From NCBI GenBank assembly GCA_950295325.1, contig OX485806.1:38504001-38568000 (forward strand): a stretch of DNA of 64,000 bases. The letters are read 5' to 3'. The stretch comes from Polytrichum commune (taxonomy: Eukaryota; Streptophyta; Polytrichopsida; Polytrichales; Polytrichaceae). Shown piece by piece: positions 11,860-22,984 of this stretch. Each line of letters opens with the position of its first letter. Position 1 is the first letter of the stretch. Position numbers and translations under genes: made by a program. A model generated the notes under the pieces. It made no database searches and had not been told where the DNA came from. It worked only from the letters and a program-made list of their open reading frames with translations.

Positions 11860-12672
11860 TCAAATGAGCTTGTTAAATTTCGCGTGAGATAACAACTCTC
11901 TGTACAAATGGTCTCGTGGATCCAAGTATCTCTCGCCTATCGGATTGTTCCTAACAAAATTGTTTACGGGCAGTCCGCTTCCGCAGAGCGCCTGGAGGTA
12001 TTTACCAAGGTCTAACAAAAATCGGTCCCGGACCTTCTCGACCGTCCAGGTAGGGCAAACTATGAGGTTGGCCGTCGGGTTCAACATGTTCTTTGCGGCG
12101 CTGTCGTCCACCATGAGCGTGTTCTCGCGGGTGGGACGGACGTCGTAGGGGACGCCTATCAAGGACGGCCGCTGGTCCCAAAAAATGGGCTTCAAGACCT
12201 TGAGGTATTGGGGGGAAGCGGGGTTGTTTGGTTTTTTGACGACTTTGCCGTCCGGTGTGTACAATATTCTACAGGCTTCCTGTGCTAGGACCATGCAGGG
12301 GGGCTCGATGCCCTTGAAGATGAACTCCACGACGGCATTGGTGTTCTCGGCCGTCATGGAGCTCCAAACAACCACCCACCATCGTTGTTGGGCCAGCTGG
12401 AGGAAGGTCCGAAGCCACGGGCGGAGGTGAACTAGCTTGCTCTTTATGAACGTGGGCGGGCCGTCGTAATTCGCGTCCTCGGGCTTGCAAAAGGGCACCG
12501 TGGGGGTCCTCGGGCAATGAACGCATTGGACGAGGACCCCGTTCAGGTCTAACACCAGGAATCGTTTCTTCGGCCGCGGGGGCGGGGCGGGTAAAATCGG
12601 GGGCGCCGCCGTGCTGCCCTCTCTGCTCCTTGGAGAAGAGCGTCGGGGAGCCGCTACGCTATGCTCCGAGCC
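11860..12672 (-). CDS. FCP1/NLI-type phosphatase-like protein (HAD fold)
   Basis: The family removes phosphate from proteins such as the RNA polymerase II tail, using an Asp nucleophile in a DxDx(T/V) motif. Here KKRFLVLDLNGVLVQ supplies motif I as DLNGV, so the first Asp is kept and the second is Asn, a change also seen in plant FCP1-domain/TIM50-like proteins. WVVWSSMT resembles motif II, and LMVDDSAAKNM the acidic motif with VDD. The first ATG within the domain (12555) is too late: an open Pro-rich leader (PPILPAPPPRPKKR) continues upstream to an acceptor-like CCGCAG at about 12673, so a 5' exon is missing from my model. The C terminus (ELLSHAKFNKLI, stop 11860) looks natural. It sits between the other minus-strand cargo genes. 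Confidence 0.65.
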   Translation of the reverse strand, partial: GSEHSVAAPRRSSPRSREGSTAAPPILPAPPPRPKKRFLVLDLNGVLVQCVHCPRTPTVPFCKPEDANYDGPPTFIKSKLVHLRPWLRTFLQLAQQRWWVVVWSSMTAENTNAVVEFIFKGIEPPCMVLAQEACRILYTPDGKVVKKPNNPASPQYLKVLKPIFWDQRPSLIGVPYDVRPTRENTLMVDDSAAKNMLNPTANLIVCPTWTVEKVRDRFLLDLGKYLQALCGSGLPVNNFVRNNPIGERYLDPRDHLYRELLSHAKFNKLI

Positions 12673-12711
12673 CTGCGGATACGATCGAGAGAAAATGGTG
12701 GGCGACTTATG

Positions 12712-13146
12712 TCATGCTATGTCCAAACGAAGCATTAAAGAAACGAGTGTTCTCGGTGCAAACACAAAACCATTTGATTCATTTTGGAGGGGGTGCAACA
12801 AGGGACACAAGAGAGGCAAGAGCATACAACATACATTCAAACACAGGATACAAGTATATAGGAGTAAAAAATGGCGATTATATTGTATACAATGCTCTAT
12901 GTACATCTTGATTGGGGGGAGCCGCGTTGAACGATGCGTTCAAACTAGCCTACTTCTACATCTAGCAAAAATTGAAGAGACGGGCCGCCGTGATGAAGAC
13001 TTCGTCGCAAGCCGGGGGGGTATGTGGACGAACGAATGGTCGGGGGGATGTGGCGAAGGGCGCGAGTGCCGGGGGGGGGGAGATGTGTGCGTGAGTTTAG
13101 GGTAGCTAGGGGACACGACCAAGGCAAGAAGACAAAGACCCAGGGA
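12712..13146. other. Intergenic or intronic gap in the transposon
   Basis: I see no coding exon here on either strand. The open plus-strand frames lie opposite the minus-strand gene set and lack protein-like composition. It contains a G-run (about 13070-13080) and ends at the palindrome at 13147. Confidence 0.4.
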
Positions 13147-13168
13147 GTTTGGGTCGACCGACCCAAAC
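13147..13168. repeat. 22-bp palindrome, centre AC
   Basis: Arms GTTTGGGTCG and CGACCCAAAC are perfect. It lies downstream of the donor-like site at about 13187 of the minus-strand gene, so it is probably intronic. Confidence 0.9.
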
Positions 13169-13177
13169 TGAGTGGGG

Positions 13178-13778
13178 TCAGTGCATTACCTCGCCTTGGT
13201 CATGCCTCGACGACGTTGATGCCGGCATCGCGTGCGTTGCCCCACCTCTGTTACCGCCGCCTCCGACGACGACGTCAGCCGCAACCTGCTCTTGCAAAGG
13301 CTGACTGTCAGGCCTTTGTCCCAACCCAACCTCCGCATGCGCATCATGCATTGGTTCATCGACTGGGTTAGGAGTAGAGGTATCACCAGGCCCTTGCGGG
13401 CCTTCAACATCTAACATGGGCTCATCCACCGGGGTCTGATCGGGGACGGGGTTTGGGTCGGCCGACCCAAACCCTGCTACTTGGCGAGTGTCGCTCTGGG
13501 ACGCTGCAACGTCGGCACTGTTTGGGTCGGACGACCCAAACATGTGGGGGCGAGAGGATGGGAGGCCGGAGCGGCGGGGGTGCCAACGAGCTGGAAGCTC
13601 CGGGGACGCGCCAAAGGTTGGGGTCGTCCACCTGCTGGACGGGCGCGTAAGGGCGGGCGTGTGGCTGCAGCAAGTGCGCGAAGCTGAAGGACTGCTGCGG
13701 CGCCGGCCGCGGGCGGATATCCTGTGGAGGGAAGCCTGCGGGCAAGTGAGGGAATGAACTCGGGGGAGCCATCACCAA
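13178..13778 (-). pseudogene. Proline-rich continuation of the methyltransferase-like gene
   Basis: This follows an in-frame TAG (13782-13784) in the upstream gene with unbroken low-complexity coding character (MAPPSSFPHLPAGFPPQ, then APPPLRPPILSPP). A second frame, 13543-13178, continues as Asp/Pro/Glu-rich sequence (DEPMLDVEGPQGPGD) and ends at a donor-like GAG|GTAATG near 13187. Two 22-bp palindromes (13451, 13520) sit at the change of frame and are translated as GSSDPN/VWVVRPK-type residues. Either an intron lies between the palindromes or the copy is frameshifted. No domain is recognised. Confidence 0.45.
13451..13541. repeat. Two 22-bp palindromes (13451-13472, 13520-13541)
   Basis: Both have perfect arms with centres GC and GA. 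They flank a 47-base segment where the minus-strand reading frame changes, consistent with a small intron or degenerate exon. Confidence 0.9.
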
Positions 13779-14718
13779 TCCCTACGCCAGCATGCCCTGG
13801 ATCACTTGCGTGATCAGGTCCGCTTGGGACGGAGGTGGGGCCATCGCCCTTTGCCGCTCCTGCTCCAACAGGAGAGCCCTCAACTCCGCGACTTCGTTGC
13901 GGACCGAGGGCTCCTCGGCGGCGGCCTTTTGCAATCGGACGCGTTGCTCCTCGTCCCGGAGCATCTTCGCGTTGGCCTCCTCCACGGTGAGGACCTCGGG
14001 TTTCACCCTCACCATCCCGGCGAACGCTGTGGGGGAGGCAGGATCCGACCTCAGCCTCTTCGCGAGCTCCATGTCGTCCTCGTCCTCGGAGCTTATGGCG
14101 ATCGTCTCCTCCACCGCATAATCGCTGTATAATTTCTTCCCCTTCAGCATTCGCCGCTCCCTGAAGGTGGCCATCGCGTCCCTCGAATACATGTCCTTCG
14201 CGTCGGCCACCGTGAGGACGGGCACTAGCTTGCTCTGCAGCGTGGCAGCTCGCATGGCCTTCTTCCGCTGAGGGGCCTCGGATTCTTGAGTGAATCATGT
14301 TGCCCCTTCCTCGACCTCCCCCTCCACTTTCTCTGCTTCCTCCTCATCCTCCTCTTCCTCCCCCTCCTCTGCAACCTCGCCACCTGCTCCCATAGACGGA
14401 TTGCCCGGATGCAACCCGATGAGCGGCTCTGGCAATTGAACGGGGGCGCGCATGGCGAATTCACCCGGGTTGATTCGCCTCGCCATATCCAAAGGATTCT
14501 CGCCCCCCTCGACGATCTCTTCGACGTAGGATCCGGGTATCCAGTCGAGGATGTCCATTCTCTTCGCCAGCGCCTTCTGGGTCTTGTAGAATTGAACATC
14601 GGTATCCTCCACATAGGAGTAGATGTTCAACCCAGACATCTGCACAATCCAAATCAATAGTATTAGTATCACAAATGAAGAATAAGCAAAAATGACACCC
14701 AAAAAACAATAATAGTTA

Positions 14719-14776
14719 GTTTGGGTCGCTCGACCCAAACTGTGCATGCCCATAGTTTGGGTCGCTCGACCCAAAC
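14719..14776. repeat. Two 22-bp palindromes in an intron (14719-14740, 14755-14776)
   Basis: Both have perfect arms and the same centre, CT. They lie inside the intron 14640-14809 of the methyltransferase-like gene. Confidence 0.9.
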
Positions 14777-16200
14777 CAGGCATATACATCCACGAGGTTA
14801 GTTTCTTACCATTGCTGCAAAAACCGGTTTGGAGCCCCCGAAGACGTTGAAGATGAAGTCCCCCCTCTTCGTGAGGGTCCTCATCATCCGCAGGTAAAAA
14901 TCCATCCGCAGCTCATCCGCGGGGTAGTTGGCATACTTCGCCTCGTCGTACAAGCTTCTGCTGGTGCCCAACCCTTCTGGGACTTGGAAAAGCTTTTCCA
15001 TCCGGGCTATAGGATGGTTTGGCACCTTCAGCAGCTCAGCTTTGTACACGAAGTACAAGCACAGCACACAGACTATCTTCGTCTTCTTGTCTTTCAATGA
15101 GCTGTACGCCCCCTCCGCCGGTACAGCAACGTAATGAAATTTTGAGACGGCGTACTCTGGTTGCAATTTACGCACGATCTCGTACACCTGCTCCGCCCTC
15201 CTGTCCTCGACAATCCACAACCAGACGTCGACCTCCCTGAATTTGGGGTTGGCGTAGTCCACGAACTTGGTGAAGAACGGCTCGTAAAACGGGGTGCTCA
15301 TTGTCCCCTCGAATGACGCTCCAGGAATGTTCCTGAAGTCTATCATTCCGAAGGGGAATCGGTCCCCGGCTGCAGTCCTGATCGCCTTCCTAGCATCAGA
15401 GCCCGGCCAACCTTGGATCTTTAGAGGCTCGAGGGAGACCAAGTTGAAGTGAGCTTCGCCCTCGAACCTGACGATCTTCTTCTCCTTTATAAAGTTGGAG
15501 AAGGCACGCGCGGAGTGTTCGGGAAGCGCCCGGTTCCTCCCACCCTTCACGAACTTGGACCTGAGGAAGTCGTCTCCCGCCTCCCTCATGAGTGCCGCCA
15601 TGGACGCACTGGTGAACTTGTACTCGGCTTTGAATGCCCTCCAGTGCACCTCGTCAACCTCTCCGTCCACGATGAGCTTCTTCTCGGGCACCAGCTTGTG
15701 CAGCTCTTGGACGATGGTCGTCTTCTTCTTCCTGTTCTCCGTCCATTCCTTCAAGGTGTAGCATGAAGGGACGAAGATCTTAGGCTTCGTGAAGACGATC
15801 TTCGGGTGAACCCAACATTTCTTCGCCGTCGGCTGCATGTGGAGGATGTGGGACGCCGCCTTTCCCACCTCTGTCTCCGAGAGACCTTGAAGAGCTCTGA
15901 AGAGCTCCCTCACCAGTGGCTTCATTTGCTTGAAGCGTGTAGTCTGGTTGTACAGAATGCCGGTGTCGGAATCGATGAGGTCTCCCGTCTCGTGTTTTTC
16001 GAAGACAGTCTTCCATTTTGTCCACACGGAGTCGGACGCTGTGATCAAGTAGATTTCTCCTCTTAGCTCGTTATATTTTTTTTGCTTGTGGCTAGCGTTG
16101 TCAATAGAGGAGAATTTATTGATCATCTGGTATTTGAAGTCCTGTACATGAAGTCAAGAACATATGTTAGAGAACACATCATGAAAAAAATGGAACAGTA

Positions 16201-16336
16201 GTTTGGGTCGATCAACCCAAACTTTAAATCTCATGAAGACTATAAGACAATCCAGCAGTTTGGGTCGATCGACCCAAACTTTAAATCTGATGAAGACTAT
16301 AAGACAATCCAAGAGTTTGGGTCGATCGACCCAAAC
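16201..16336. repeat. Three 22-bp palindromes in an intron, 57-bp period
   Basis: Copies at 16201, 16258 and 16315 share the centre AT and near-identical linkers (CTTTAAATCT...GAAGACTATAAGACAATCCA). The first has one arm mismatch (CAACCC). They fill most of the intron 16142-16344. Confidence 0.9.
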
Positions 16337-17696
16337 TTACTCACCTCCCATTTTGGGTTCTTGTCTTTTGCATTCTCCCTTTCCTTGGGAGGCCTGCCAT
16401 AGAACTCCCACACATCCCTCGAGGCCATTATATTCCTAATCCAGGATGCCTGATACGCCCTCTTTTTATTCCCCATGTTGAAAAACCTGGAGATGTCACT
16501 GAGGACGGTCTCGTTGTCCGACCAAACCACCAGTGCCTTCCATACCTTCAGCTTCTCCTTCTGGTTGTTGGGGTCGTCCCATTCAGTCATCAGCTGGATT
16601 TTTTTGGAGGCCTCGACACTGTGCTGGCCGTCAATCAGCCAGAAATCTCCTTTAGAAATCGCCGGCCACATATCAGCCGTAGGCATTCTTTTTAGCCCCT
16701 GGGGCATCACGACAATTGTCTGCCTGTCGTCCTTGAACTGCCCGCCCGAGATTTGAGCGACCATCCAGTCGACATAGGCATCCTCCTTGGCTCGGACACA
16801 CTTTTCAGGTGGCGCAAGGTGGCATTGTGCAATGTTCACCTCGAACTTGAAGTCCCTGCCCATGAAGAAGCAATGGAGGCATTTCATCTCAAAATTGTCG
16901 TTGATTTTCTAAATTTCCCCAGCATCAACCTCTTGGCCAGGCTTGGGCATCCGCAACTCTGGCGAAACTGGCTCGGTGGTCATGACTGATGACTCCCTTG
17001 CCCTTTTCGACGGGGTCGTCTGCCGGCTTCCTGAAGGAGTTGGCGTCTCGCTGTCAGCCGGAGTCGAGGTAGTGCTCAGTCTTCTAGAATCTGCCGGAAC
17101 CGCCAGCGGAATCCTCACAGATTGGGGTCTGGAGGAACCTGCTCCTTCTTCTGTCTTGGCCTTCCGCCTGACAGGCTGTTGCGTTTTTGGTTTGTTTTGC
17201 AACGCTTTATTCAAAACCGTGATCGTTTGTTTCAGTTTTGTGAACCTGCTAGCGACCTTGGTGTTCGATACAGTGCCATCTATGAAGATGGTCTCCGGTT
17301 TTATTATCTCCGTGTCAACGCACGTCTCCTTGGCGTATAGGGGGTCGAAAGCCTCGGAAAATTGGTGCATGAACATATGCACGTTCTGCACTGCGGAGTT
17401 CTCTAGAATAACGTCAACGTGCTCCCCGAGAGCTTGGATGGAAGCAACCTCCCATCCCGTCAGCGTTGCCCAGGTGTGTTGCTCGTGGGTCCCCACTTTC
17501 ACCACGAACAAGAGCATGTACTGGGAGGCTTTCACAACCTGAACGGACCACGCAAGAACGATCCCGCCCTTTGGGACGTATGAGTCGTCCTGTGGAGTTT
17601 CGTACTCCTCCCAAAGGTGGTCTGGGGCGAGCATGAACCACCTCTCTCCAGGTCTCTTTTTAGTGGCCATCTGTAAGTCCAGAAACAAAATTGTTA

Positions 17697-18115
17697 GTTT
17701 AGGTCGATCGACCCAAAGTTTTTCAACTTGGATTGAACATCAGTGCAAATTGAAGGGTGCTCTACTGGCCATCATGAATAGGTTTGGGTCGACCGACCCA
17801 AACCCAAGCCTCGAATAGCCTAATCGTATAAGAATTATTGGTAGAGTTCGGGTCTTAAGAATATGAATATATTGAATATTGTGTAGTGGTTAAATTATCC
17901 AACAGGAGAGCAATTTTTGGTGACCTTCTAGGGCCGCGCTGGACGTATGTGGACATGCCAACAAATATCAGACGATTTCAAACTATAGCCATTTGAATAT
18001 AATTTCTTGTTGATGGTGGGAAGGATGTTTATTTTGGGATATTGGATTTGTAGGTTGCAGAGTTTGGGTCGTTCGACCCAAACCAGCTGCAGAGTTTGGG
18101 TCGCTCGACCCAAAC
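17697..18115. repeat. Four palindromes upstream of the methyltransferase-like gene
   Basis: Copies lie at 17697-17718 (degenerate, GTTTAGG...), 17782-17803 (centre AC), 18062-18083 (TT) and 18094-18115 (CT). They sit in the region 5' of ATG 17670, where promoter or leader introns would be. Confidence 0.85.
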
Positions 18116-18539
18116 TAGCTGCCCAGTTAATTCTTTATGGGTTTGGGGTTTAATATAGAGGTTTCGGGCGTCTACCGAAACCGTAGTGTTTCAATATTCA
18201 TACATAATGTCTTACGCTGCATATACAATGCTTATGCATTGTATATGCATGAAGACCCTAAAGGATATGAAGCATGTTATGTTGAGTGAAATTAGTTACC
18301 TTGATGCAAGCTCTGCCAATCTGATGTTGTTTTGCCAATAGGTTTTGCCAATCTGATTCTTAGAATCAGATTACACCTGAACACTCAGATATCACTAACA
18401 CTCACTAAAATTCCTCTCACTGGATTTCACAAACAACTCACACACACTCTTAATCTCAGATGCACTCAATAGTTTGTTTTTGCAACAACCTGATCCTTCC
18501 AACAAAACCCTAAGCAGTCTGAAATTACTCAAATAACTT

Positions 18540-18870
18540 AAGAACAAAAACACACTTCAAAACAACAAAAACACTCTGAAATCACTACAAGCGCGCACTT
18601 TAATACAAAAACACACTCCTAACCAACAAACACACTCTGAAATCACTCAATGGTCGTATTTTTAAATAAACAACACTCCTAAACAACAAACACACTCAAT
18701 GCAGATACTTTTACACACAAACACACTCAATCACTCAATGCGGATACTTTTACACAAAAACACTACCCTAAACAATAAACACACTCAATGCGGATACTTT
18801 TACACACAAACACACTCAATGCGGATACTTTTACACAAAAACACTACCCTAAACAATAAACACACACTAC
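18540..18870. repeat. AC-rich imperfect tandem repeat
   Basis: Units such as CACTCAATGCGGATACTTTT and AAACACTACCCTAAACAATA recur several times. It is low-complexity DNA with no coding potential. 18900-19300 next to it is a GC-rich stretch in which I see no supported gene. Confidence 0.7.
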
Positions 18871-19830
18871 AATCACTCCTAAACCCTCACAAGAAGAAGA
18901 GAGAATGAGAGAATGAAGGTGAGACAATGCAAGAAGGAGAGAATGGGAAAGGAAGGTGAGACGGAGCCGAAAGGTTGGGGCTAGGCGGAGGCGCCGCTTC
19001 AAGGGAGGCGACGCTTCACGACAAGGAGTCAAAAACGAGGGAGAGAAAGGAGGGAGCTTGGCGCGGAGGGATATTTATAGAGTTAGAGGGGTCGCCATGG
19101 GACCCAATCTGGGCCATGGGAGCGCCCCGAGCCCATCTACGGCTCACAAGCCTCGCGGGCAGCCACCCTGCCATGTGTCAACACCTTATTGGTGATGGTG
19201 GCTACCCGAGGCTTCTGGGGTGCACACCTAGCGCCTAGCGGCCACCCGGCCTCCTGCCCGCCGAAACCCGGCCCCGGCCTTCTAAGCCACTATCTATATA
19301 GGCTTAGCCCAAAAATCGAAAAGCAACATAGCCTAAGGTATTGCACAAAATTAACACCATCACCAACTCTTATTTTAATGGTGTTCAATTCAATGGTCCC
19401 GCGTTGGAATTGCTTACATCATAGAATGAATCCATTATTTGTTTTAGTATTTGAATATTGTAGTCATATGGAGTAAGATGAGAGCGATACAAAGTCTAAG
19501 AGGAGTGTTTCATAAGTATATTGCAATCCTCAAATGCAATTGCACGGTGCAACAATTAAAATATGGTGACAATTTACATGGTCAAGGGTTTAGTGCTCTC
19601 TATTGTAATTTCTATAACCCAAGTTCGTAGAAGATAAGGCTCTAGCCTACAATGGATATTACCCACCCAAGTAGCATTAAATTCAACATTTATATCAGTA
19701 CATAGAAGTTGACATTTGAAGTACATGGGAGATACACAAAGATTACAAATTTATCTACTGCAACCCCATGGAGTTCAACATCATATGAAGCCATGTAAGC
19801 ATTAAGCTTGATGTTCGATGATCCCTCCAA

Positions 19831-19858
19831 CCTAAACCCTAAACCCTAAACCCTAAAC
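19831..19858 (+). repeat. Interstitial telomere-like repeat (CCTAAAC x4)
   Basis: Four exact tandem CCTAAAC units, the Arabidopsis-type telomere sequence on its C-rich strand. Confidence 0.9.
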
Positions 19859-21414
19859 ACCGCAAGCCTTAAATGAATGGCACATAAGGTTAAATGACAG
19901 GGCCTTAGTGCTTGTAGTTTCCAATACAAATGTATATTGTCTTGACAACATCCTAATCATATGTGCTCACGATCATGTCAACCAATATTAAGTTATAACA
20001 ATGTCTGTCTAAAAAGAAGAGTATAATAACTTGATTATAGTATATATGATCTTCATACTAGATTTCAAATGGACTTCATGATAGTTTCAAACATCCTTGA
20101 AAGAGTGAACTAAAAAGTCCTATTCGTGATGGAATTCCCATTAATGCCTTTCACATAGGTTATCCAATGCCACACTTGTATGTTGGACAATGGATCAACG
20201 TTGTGTGCACACATTACAAACGTCACATGTTCCTTTAAAGCTTTTCTCATTTTATTGTTGCAAATTGAAAGTTGGCCAATTTATTCAAATTTGTCATGAG
20301 ATCAATTCCTTGTTTTCAATGTATAAGTCCTCATGTGAAAGTCTTCATAACGACATAAACTGTAATTGTATTTGGTGGCTTCAGCTATATGAAGTTTCAT
20401 AATGTTGCCACATATATTGTCAAGATATTATTTGAAATAAACCATAATATTTGAGTCCAAGTAGAGTAATATCCTGGAAGTACATAATTTAATTTGTATG
20501 CAATGCATCAATGTGAAGTTGTGGAGGATGGGTTCTCAAAATCAGTTATCAAATATCATTTTCTTCCCAATGGTGCATGTCATAGGCACATAAAATGAGA
20601 CAGTCTACCCCCATCAACAATAATTTTAATTTTTTTGACAAATATTGTTATAGGATATTGGAAGATATATTGGAGATCTTTCTTTATCATTTTTTTTCCA
20701 TATCCTTACTAACACTATATTCAAACATGTAACTTCAACATATTACCATAGATAATATTGAGTGTTTGAGTTTACAATGTTTGATGTTACTTACTTTCAT
20801 AGTGGTATTAGTATTGAGTAGATGCGTTCGTATTTAGTGTATCAAACTCTAAATATGTTATGAACTAAACTCCTAAACCCAACTACACAAAATATGATAT
20901 CTAGTGTTTGATACCCTATATACAAGCGCATGCACTAAATATCAATAACCATATGAAAGTCAGTGACATAAAATGTAAACTCTCACAATAAGTATCATCT
21001 ATGGTAATATGTGGAATTTACATGTTTGCAATTAGTGTTAGGAAGGATGTGAAAAGAAAAAATATACGTGAAAGTAGAAGGTAAGCGACACATTTATGTG
21101 TAACAGTAATTGTCAAAGATTTAAAAATTAATGTTAAGCATAGTAGGGTGGTAACAACACTAAATATAATGAAACACACACCCCATATTTTGTGTAGTTA
21201 TTTCATCACGGAATTAGCAATGTCATTTGATGGTTGGCGCCACGAAGAGCCACGAAGGCCACACATTAGTAAACTTGAAGTGAACTTCAAGATGGATTCA
21301 AATATCATTAACAGATTGAACTAAAAAGCGACATTGGTAGTTAGTATCCCTTTAACAACGTCCACATACGTTCCTCATTGGCACACTTGCATGCGAGATA
21401 ATAGAGCAATGTTC

Positions 21415-21434
21415 TAGGGTTTAGGGTTTAGGGG
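21415..21434 (-). repeat. Interstitial telomere-like repeat (TTTAGGG, opposite orientation)
   Basis: About 2.5 units of TAGGGTT, inverted relative to 19831-19858. It abuts the end of a diverged repeat copy. Confidence 0.85.
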
Positions 21435-21847
21435 AGACAAATAAATAATTTTATTCATCACGACAATGGCCTCAAGCCTTGGAAACCCTTTCATAATTGC
21501 AGCCTCTAAATGGCCCAAACCCCACCTAAATAGGTTTACACTTGAAAGCATTGAATGGAGTTAAAATATTTGTTAAAATATACCGTCATGACACTTGAAA
21601 AAATTAATGTGGCCGCCACCCTTCCTCCCAACGGCGTATGTCATATCCACACAAGACAAAAAAAAAAATTAAATATCATAGACTAAGTCATATGACGGCT
21701 GGGGTATCAGAGGGGCATTGAAAGATGCGCATTTTCTACTATAAAAAAAAAATGGGGAATTATGTCAGGAGGTTTGAAATAACCTCTGCAGGAGAACAAG
21801 GCGGGAAAGGCATCCAATGAGGAAGTCCGAGAAACGGAGGTGGATAG

Positions 21848-21854
21848 TATAAAG
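21848..21854 (+). promoter_or_regulatory. TATA box candidate
   Basis: TATAAAG lies in a locally GC-richer stretch, followed by a pyrimidine-rich CTTTTTTGCTCTTCTCC segment typical of plant start regions. It could serve a long-leader transcript of the downstream plus-strand gene or a nested element; no exon is proven after it. Confidence 0.3.
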
Positions 21855-22117
21855 GGACGCACCCCCCAAAAGTCTGTCCTTTTTTGCTCTTCTCCTACTC
21901 TTGAATTCGTAGAGAGAACTCTTAGTCGGAGCTATACTTCAAGGTTCGTGCATGCTGCCGTTCATTAGCACTTATCCACAGCATGCAAGTTCATGAGCAC
22001 CTACCCACAGCATGGAAGCCCACCGTGAACTTTGCAATGAGCTTAAAAACAACACATTTCGGATTATCCGCCGCATTATCCGCCGGATTTTGAGGGTTTT
22101 AGCGTGACTCTTATCAG

Positions 22118-22203
22118 GTTTGGGTCGGTCGACCCAAACCCCTCCGCTACTGTGGGCGGGTTTCAGCCTGACCCTGATCAGGTTTGGGTCGGTCGACCCA
22201 AAC
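22118..22203. repeat. Two 22-bp palindromes, 64-bp spacing
   Basis: Copies at 22118-22139 and 22182-22203 have perfect arms and centre GT. The linker (CCTCC..TA.TGTGGGCGGGTTTCAGC) repeats after each. Short frames translating the palindromes are not genes. Confidence 0.9.
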
Positions 22204-22984
22204 CCCTCCACTAGTGTGGGCGGGTTTCAGCTTGATCCAAACCTATCCCCTCGTGAGGCAGGTACTAGAGTGGACAAGGAGCCCATCTGTGAGGCCAAAC
22301 CCCCCACCCTTAAGCGTCCGTAGTCCGAGTAGTGGGTTTGGGCTCACATTCCTCCGCGGTATTGGATTTGGACTTGGATGAGTCCATAGTGCAAGGTTCA
22401 CCCTTCAAGTGGTCTTGGATTTAACTGGAATTTCACTTTTAACAACTCAATGTACAATTTCAATACGTATGTGGAGAATGCACAAGTTAACTATGTTATT
22501 TTAACCTCCTTATACTCGGGTGCTATTTTGTCTTTGTTTGCTTCTAACGTCCATCCGGCCGTTTTAGCTACACAAGCCCTTAAGGATATCCCTCTCCTAA
22601 ATGGAGTCCGTGCCGTTGACTCTATACTACCACTTGAACTATCACTTGTGTATTCCGTATCGCTACTATAAGAGGTCTCACTTGGTGTCTCCATACCGTA
22701 CATAAGCCTTTAAGTATTAAGAAATACTTATGTGACTTATGTCAATCTCTCCCTCGCACCTTTGGTCTTTGCTTCCTTTGTCTTGCCATCGCGAGAGTGC
22801 TCCACATTCTCCATTAATTTGTGCACGTGGTTTATTTTTAAAGAGAGGATGCAAGTGTTAAAAAAAACACTATTCTCTATAGTCAATCTCAAATACATTT
22901 ACTTGTGAAAGCCACACATAACACTAACTAGCATAATGTAACTAACTACTTGTCTATGAGCTAATTAGGTAGGCTATCTACTAA

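Larger units (their letters stand above)
13782..17670 (-). pseudogene. ParB-like plus amino-methyltransferase-like cargo gene
   Basis: Three exons join in phase: 17670-16345, 16141-14810 and 14639-13782. Donors are GAG|GTGAGT and ATG|GTAAGA; acceptors are TGTACAG and TTGTGCAG. N-terminal domain unrecognised. Residues about 346-351 read IDGQHS within FWLIDGQHSVEASKK, resembling ParB/DGQHR boxes. Near residues 873-880, at the exon 2 end, GDFIFNVFGGSKP continues across the junction into GLNIYSYVEDTD; this matches the SAM-binding DPFxGSGT region and following acidic strand of permuted N4/N6 DNA methyltransferases. The catalytic DPPY-type motif expected upstream is replaced (MIDFRNIP, about 708-715), so activity is doubtful. 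A Glu-rich stretch and coiled coil follow. In-frame TAG (16909-16911) and TGA (14295-14297) break it, and it ends at TAG 13782. Introns carry the 22-bp palindrome. Confidence 0.65.
19301..21840. other. Non-coding transposon interior with repeat debris
   Basis: I see no gene. About 20090-20200 and 21290-21410 are diverged direct copies of one repeat (shared GAACTAAAAAG and GCCACACTTG/GGCACACTTGCATG motifs). Telomere-like repeats lie at 19831 and 21415 in opposite orientation. Confidence 0.5.

Noticed and set aside
13024-14132. Plus-strand ORFs opposite the 13-14 kb genes
   Set aside because: They mirror the minus-strand coding exons, which have splice sites and protein-like composition.
22491-22703. 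Small Ser-rich minus-strand ORF (70 codons)
   Set aside because: Looks faintly protein-like, but has no flanking exon, motif or context to support it.
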